DNA from: Flavobacteriaceae bacterium UBA6268
GTDB lineage: Bacteria > Bacteroidota > Bacteroidia > Flavobacteriales > Flavobacteriaceae
Assembly (NCBI GenBank): GCA_002440705.1
Contig: DJVA01000033.1
Span: 11,641 to 75,640, forward strand
Direction: 5' to 3'
Length of the DNA: 64,000 nt
Translations under genes and position numbers: made by a program
Shown: in pieces, positions 60,330 to 64,000 of the stretch
How the letters are laid out: each line of letters opens with the position of its first letter
Position numbering within the stretch: the stretch's first letter is position 1
Notes under the pieces: model-generated
Seen by the model: the letters and a program-made list of their open reading frames with translations, nothing else
What the model was told of the DNA's origin: nothing
Databases searched by the model: none

Positions 60330-60956
60330 TCAAAGTCTGTAGTCGAAAACCAATTGAAATACCGAGCTTTTAAGGTTGTTCCTTTCTAGTATTCCATAAT
60401 CATACCTCAGCCCCATTCGGTATCGATCCCCAATCGCATACCCCAGTCCCAAACACAGCGCCATTTCAAATTTATCATAATCACCACTCCCGTAGGTTAG
60501 GTCTTTGCTATTGTCCGAAATTTTATAATCCAATAAATAGCCCAGTTGCGGGCCCAGCTCAACATCGAAGGCATCACTTATGTAATAATCCAAAATAACT
60601 GGCAACAACACGAGGTATTCCCTAATATTTGCCTCATAATTTGTGCTGCTGATTGTGGGGTCGAACGGATTGGGATCGATAAAGCTGATGTCCAAAACGT
60701 ACTTGGCCCCTTGTGCCGAAAATAGGACTTCAGGCTTCAGCGACAGGTTTTCTGCCAAACCAATTCTTAAGAACCCTCCAAGGTGCCCTCCTATTTTCCC
60801 TTTAAGGGTTGCAGGGAACGAATCCGGCAGGTCTTTCCCCAAAATGAAGCTGGAGTAATTTACCCCACCTTTAATACCAAAGGTCATTGCCCCCTCCTGC
60901 GAAATAAGAGGGGAACCCACACCTAACAATGCAATTAAGATACATAGTCGCTTCAT
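60330..60956 (-). CDS. PorT-like outer-membrane beta-barrel protein
   Basis: The 208-residue protein has a signal peptide ending ISQ. It continues FGIKGGVNYSSF, GFLRIGLAENLSLKPEVLFS, YLVLLPVILDYY, ELGPQLGYLLDYK and ends in an aromatic strand (VFQLVFDYRL), the pattern of the eight-stranded outer membrane barrels of Bacteroidota. Its leader resembles that of the T9SS gene upstream. Function is unknown. Confidence 0.88.
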   Translation of the reverse strand: MKRLCILIALLGVGSPLISQEGAMTFGIKGGVNYSSFILGKDLPDSFPATLKGKIGGHLGGFLRIGLAENLSLKPEVLFSAQGAKYVLDISFIDPNPFDPTISSTNYEANIREYLVLLPVILDYYISDAFDVELGPQLGYLLDYKISDNSKDLTYGSGDYDKFEMALCLGLGYAIGDRYRMGLRYDYGILERNNLKSSVFQLVFDYRL

Positions 60957-60975
60957 GGACTGAGAGGGATTTTAA

Positions 60976-61073
60976 TTGTTGTAACGGTCTGTAGTTAGGT
61001 CTTGGCGAGCCTTTCAACCATTTACAAATCGTTGGATCTTTAGGTTTTAAAGGTACTTTTTTTTAGGTTTCTC
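60976..61073. repeat. Imperfect 95-bp repeat, copy 1 (leader of the PorT-like gene)
   Basis: This stretch aligns over about 95 bases, with an estimated two-thirds identity, with 61757-61855. Each copy lies directly upstream, on the minus strand, of a gene for an unrelated exported protein. Shared blocks include GGCGAGCCTTT/GGCGAACCTTT and TTTTAAAGGTAC/TTTTAAAGTTAC. Confidence 0.6.
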
Positions 61074-61141
61074 GTTAAGACTCCTGCTCACCAGTTCTAG
61101 CACAGCTAGCAATTTTATGGCATCGCTGGCTACCATGCAAG

Positions 61142-61747
61142 TTATTTTAAAATGATTTTTTTGACGGCACCTCCATTTTCTGAAATCAATTTTATGAAAT
61201 AAATCCCTTTTGACAGGTTTGAAAGGTCAATCGCAGGTTCGGGTTCAGCTATTTTCACCAGCTTTCCATACATATCAAAAATCAAGATCCCGCTCAGGCC
61301 ATGGCCTTCAATATTCAAGATTCCAACAGTAGGATTGGGATGCAACGAATTTATGTTAACCATGTTAGGATCGGTAGTTAACAGTATCCCGTCGACTTCA
61401 ATTCCCAGCGGAGTGGATTCTACTTCACCGGGATTGTAAACCGCCGTAACATAAGCCATAAAACCCTCCCCATCTCCATAGGAAAAAAAATCTTCTCCCC
61501 CACAATTCGACCCCTCTTCTACATTGTAAATTGAAGTCTCCGTTACAAACAGAAAGAGTTCATTTTCCCGATAGATGTTGTATCCCAATAAATCATCATG
61601 GGGGAGGTTTGGTTCCTCCCATTCAAGAGTGAAATAATTGTTTGGAGTCTCATACCAATGATTCCAGCTAAGGTTGGTAACGGGGTTTGTTTGTGCATCA
61701 ACCTGCCATAAAAAGCATAGGGCAATAATCGTTAATAGATTTTTCAT
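61142..61747 (-). CDS. Secreted protein with fibronectin-III-like and T9SS sorting domains
   Basis: The start at 61747 gives a signal peptide (KNLLTIIALCFLWQVDAQ). The first part has a fibronectin type III-like sequence (NYFTLEWEEPNLPHDDLLGY, then YNIYREN), and the last 80 residues, from LHPNPTVGI to the final KKIILK, form a T9SS type A domain. The 201-residue protein is thus a small surface-attached protein. A start at 61810 would mask the signal peptide. Function is unknown. Confidence 0.85.
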   Translation of the reverse strand: MKNLLTIIALCFLWQVDAQTNPVTNLSWNHWYETPNNYFTLEWEEPNLPHDDLLGYNIYRENELFLFVTETSIYNVEEGSNCGGEDFFSYGDGEGFMAYVTAVYNPGEVESTPLGIEVDGILLTTDPNMVNINSLHPNPTVGILNIEGHGLSGILIFDMYGKLVKIAEPEPAIDLSNLSKGIYFIKLISENGGAVKKIILK

Positions 61748-61756
61748 GGTGTGTCT

Positions 61757-61855
61757 ATATTGTTGAAAACGTCTATGGTTAAGGCGTGGCGAACCTTTTG
61801 GTTGTTTCACTTTCCGTTAAACCTTTTGGTTTTTAAAGTTACGTTTTTTAGGTTA
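61757..61855. repeat. Imperfect 95-bp repeat, copy 2 (leader of the T9SS gene)
   Basis: Second copy of the leader found at 60976-61073, immediately upstream of the minus-strand T9SS gene. On the minus strand it contains TAACTTTA where copy 1 has TACCTTTA, so both include a near-consensus -7 box. Confidence 0.6.
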
Positions 61856-62003
61856 ATGGTACACCATCACCAAGCGAAAGCCCTTTATGAAGACTTCTAC
61901 GGAAGCGGCGGGTGGTTTCATCATACAAATTTGGCCATACCTCCTAGCAGCCTTCCACTATCGGAATTAAAAAATACGCTACCTTTAAGGTTAAACATAA
62001 ACC

Positions 62004-63176
62004 ATGAAGACAAAAATTGGGGTGGTCGTACCACTACAGCCCGAAATAGGCATTGGACCGGATTATGATAATTTGGATTGCACCTTCCCGTACCAACCCG
62101 CACCACCCCCACCGGCCTCCTTTCCGGCACAAGCGGGTGGCACCAAGTTTATCATGCTGCGCTTTACCGATGCCATTTTGGTGCGGAACAACCGCATAGA
62201 GGTGAATTTAGGGTACGGCAAGGATGTTTTCACCGTCAGGAACGGCGAAAGTTTTTGGACCCGGCCCATCGATGTTAGTGCCTTGCCCAACGGGGAGGTG
62301 CGCGTAGTATTCATCATTGATGGGTACGAACACGGACGGGCCAAGATCACCGAATACGGTAGGGGCCAGTTGATGGAAAATGAAATTTCACCTCACCATA
62401 CGGCGGCCTACGGCGCATCCGTTTGGGCCAATTTTGACCCCTTCCTCGTCAACGGGTCCTACGGGAGCATGGCATCCCAAAAAGTGTTGGATTGGCAGCC
62501 GGCCGTCACCCTCCCCCAAGCTTCCATGTACGACTATTCTAGGGCCATTGGCTTGCTCATTTTTAGGAAGGAGGCTGCTATTTATTGTACCAATGTTTCC
62601 GTGAACGTTACCAACCAGAAAGGGATCATCCATGCGTATGCGCATAAATTTACGGAACCCATCCCCCTGAACGATGGGTCGCTTTCGGCTATTTTCAATT
62701 ATGAAACCGACGCGCAGGGACAGCCCCTCCCCGGTAACAAGCCTTTTTTCATGAAGATTGAGAGTGCTTCCTGTGAAGACCCGGATATTAGCATTGTGAC
62801 CATCCAAAGCAAGGTATACTCCTTTGTACCCAAGGATCCTCCCCAAGAATTTTGGCCCATCTCCATCCCTAGTTTTACCAGAAACCCAACACCCTTATCG
62901 GAGGTTCTTTTTGCGATCAACCACCCTTTTGGCGGCCCCAAGCACTATACGTCCTGTTGGGTTCCCGACACCGCTCCGGACGCAGTGCGGGAAATTTACA
63001 ATGCGCTCATGTTCATCCGTTTGGGTGTGACCTTTGCTAAAGAAGTCGCTGAAGGCAGCAGTGCCTGTCTGGACGAGAATTTTGTAGTCTTCGATGCCGC
63101 CGGTTTTCTTTTGGGAGTAAACTTAATTTGGAACAATGAGGCCACGAATGCCCTTGCGAATATGGTTCCAAGGTGA
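62004..63176 (+). CDS. Unknown protein without signal peptide
   Basis: The 390-residue protein starts at ATG 62004. It has no signal peptide; residues 30-40 include a run of Pro (PAPPPPASFPAQ). The rest is beta-rich with scattered Cys residues (5 in all), Gly/Asn-rich turns and no catalytic motif I recognise. It is the only plus-strand gene in a minus-strand accessory stretch and has no obvious partner. Whether it is cytoplasmic or exported by another route is unclear. Confidence 0.75.
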   Translation: MKTKIGVVVPLQPEIGIGPDYDNLDCTFPYQPAPPPPASFPAQAGGTKFIMLRFTDAILVRNNRIEVNLGYGKDVFTVRNGESFWTRPIDVSALPNGEVRVVFIIDGYEHGRAKITEYGRGQLMENEISPHHTAAYGASVWANFDPFLVNGSYGSMASQKVLDWQPAVTLPQASMYDYSRAIGLLIFRKEAAIYCTNVSVNVTNQKGIIHAYAHKFTEPIPLNDGSLSAIFNYETDAQGQPLPGNKPFFMKIESASCEDPDISIVTIQSKVYSFVPKDPPQEFWPISIPSFTRNPTPLSEVLFAINHPFGGPKHYTSCWVPDTAPDAVREIYNALMFIRLGVTFAKEVAEGSSACLDENFVVFDAAGFLLGVNLIWNNEATNALANMVPR

Positions 63177-63272
63177 AGGAGGGGGAAAATTGCAGGTAAA
63201 TCAGCAAGAAATCTAACCTATAACAGGTAAAAAGCTAAAGTTAAAGGGGTATCTCAGCCAGAGTCACAATGC

Positions 63273-63929
63273 TCAAAAAACCCCAAAGATCTTCAGCAGC
63301 AAGACCACGGGTGTTACCACCACGCCGATGTAGAAAATGGTTTTGCCGTGTTTGCGATCGGTCTCGGCATAGGAAAACACCTTTTGTCCGTTGGGCAAGG
63401 TCTTTTTGGAGGTCCATAGAAAATACCCTATCAGAATCCCCAAAAAACCGCCCAATATTGAAAAAACATACCCGGCAACAATCCAGCCCTTTTGGTTGCC
63501 ATCAGGCTTTGCCAGTTCCTCCAAGCGCTGTTGCTTCAGGGAGCCCAAGAGGGCGTCGTCCACTGGTTCTCCGCGTTGCACCAAGAGCCGTTGCGCCAGG
63601 GCGTAGTCGAAATCGTTCCACTCGTCCGATTTCAACAGCACCTCGTACAACTCGTCGTTGGTAAACCCAAACAGGTAGTAATCCTTGTCCATTTGGTCCA
63701 TGAAGTTATTGGCTTCCTGTTCCAGCAGGCCTTCCGCCTTTTCAAAGTGGGCCGGATCGATGCGGATCTCGTATTCATTCTGAAGGGTGTTCCCTGCAAA
63801 GGTCACGTCCACGGGCGGCAGGTTGTCGCCCAAAACAGCCTCGATACCTTGGGCTTCCAAAAAGCCCTTGAGGGCCTCGGCCTGCTCCAAGCTGGGGAAT
63901 TTTCTGAATATGGCAAACGTTTCTTTCAT
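63273..63929 (-). CDS. DUF2007-like protein with two membrane helices
   Basis: I start at ATG 63929 (MKETFAIFRKFPSLEQAEAL), which begins the DUF2007-type domain; ATG 63941 adds four residues. The first 70 residues have the DUF2007 fold (putative signal-transducing domain, FLEAQGIEAVLGDN). After a helical linker come two hydrophobic helices (about residues 150-172 and 196-213). The protein is about 218 residues. Its role is unknown. Confidence 0.85.
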   Translation of the reverse strand: MKETFAIFRKFPSLEQAEALKGFLEAQGIEAVLGDNLPPVDVTFAGNTLQNEYEIRIDPAHFEKAEGLLEQEANNFMDQMDKDYYLFGFTNDELYEVLLKSDEWNDFDYALAQRLLVQRGEPVDDALLGSLKQQRLEELAKPDGNQKGWIVAGYVFSILGGFLGILIGYFLWTSKKTLPNGQKVFSYAETDRKHGKTIFYIGVVVTPVVLLLKIFGVF

Positions 63930-64000
63930 GATTCGTGGCATTGTACAATTTTAAAGATACCCCAATTTTCCACACCTCCAAACCGCCACCGCCGAAAACG

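Noticed and set aside
60976..61855. Integron attC sites as the explanation of the duplicated leader.
   Set aside because: No integrase gene or paired inverted core sites were seen in the window; kept only as a possibility in the findings.
1..64000. tRNA, rRNA, insertion sequences, prophage and CRISPR.
   Set aside because: I looked for cloverleaf-like sequences, transposase motifs and regular repeats and found none I could support; a dedicated search would be needed to exclude them.

Overview
The window looks like chromosomal DNA from a marine-type member of the Flavobacteriaceae (Bacteroidota). The signs are several secreted proteins ending in a type IX secretion (T9SS) sorting domain, -7 boxes of the TAnnTTTG type, a hybrid histidine kinase carrying its own AraC-type DNA-binding domain, Bacteroidota families (Porin_10-like, DUF1573, DUF4136, DUF4328, DUF5522-like) and many proteins that begin MKK/MKN and end their signal peptide in AQ. 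I saw no rRNA, tRNA, insertion sequence, prophage or CRISPR array.

Layout. 1-7851: a tightly packed, co-directional six-gene cluster (coiled-coil protein cut by the window edge, unknown protein, AAA+ ATPase, unknown protein, two membrane proteins) that I cannot match to a named system. 7852-24095: an outer-membrane porin-like protein, RNase HII, a T9SS beta-helix protein, a LytS/LytTR two-component pair, a large lipoprotein, a frame-shifted membrane protein gene, a TPR/histidine kinase/response regulator/AraC hybrid and, just after it, a run of envelope genes (fusion-like membrane protein, OmpA-type lipoprotein, DUF3108-like protein). 24098-32999: mostly core functions (lipB, lysS) with a sulfatase beside a lipoprotein formylglycine-generating enzyme, a membrane-tethered LuxR-type regulator, a Pmp3-type mini-protein and YiaA. 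33153-42551: an unknown helical protein, a secreted T9SS metallopeptidase, a secreted alpha/alpha-toroid protein, Spy-like periplasmic proteins and an operon of an ACC-deaminase-like enzyme, a GH73 lipoprotein and hemL.

42821-49288 holds three tandem paralogous surface proteins, the first two followed by strong terminators and all three preceded by a related AT-rich element. 49289-53676 holds a small membrane protein, a DUF5522-like mini-protein coupled to urocanase (hutU), a DUF4136 lipoprotein and a T9SS repeat protein. 53771-63929 is an accessory stretch, almost entirely on the minus strand: small envelope proteins, a gluzincin-like protein with an altered active site, a DUF4157 (eCIS-associated) protein with a probable toxin-like C-terminal domain, a cupin, a GNAT enzyme, a DUF2625-like protein, a PorT-like barrel and a T9SS protein. 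Two of these genes share a duplicated leader of about 95 bp.

The best candidates for undescribed biology are the AAA+/coiled-coil/membrane cluster (1-7851), the DUF4157 fusion protein (56262-57392), the possible -1 frameshift site at 16671-16677 and the tandem surface-protein array with its shared upstream element.
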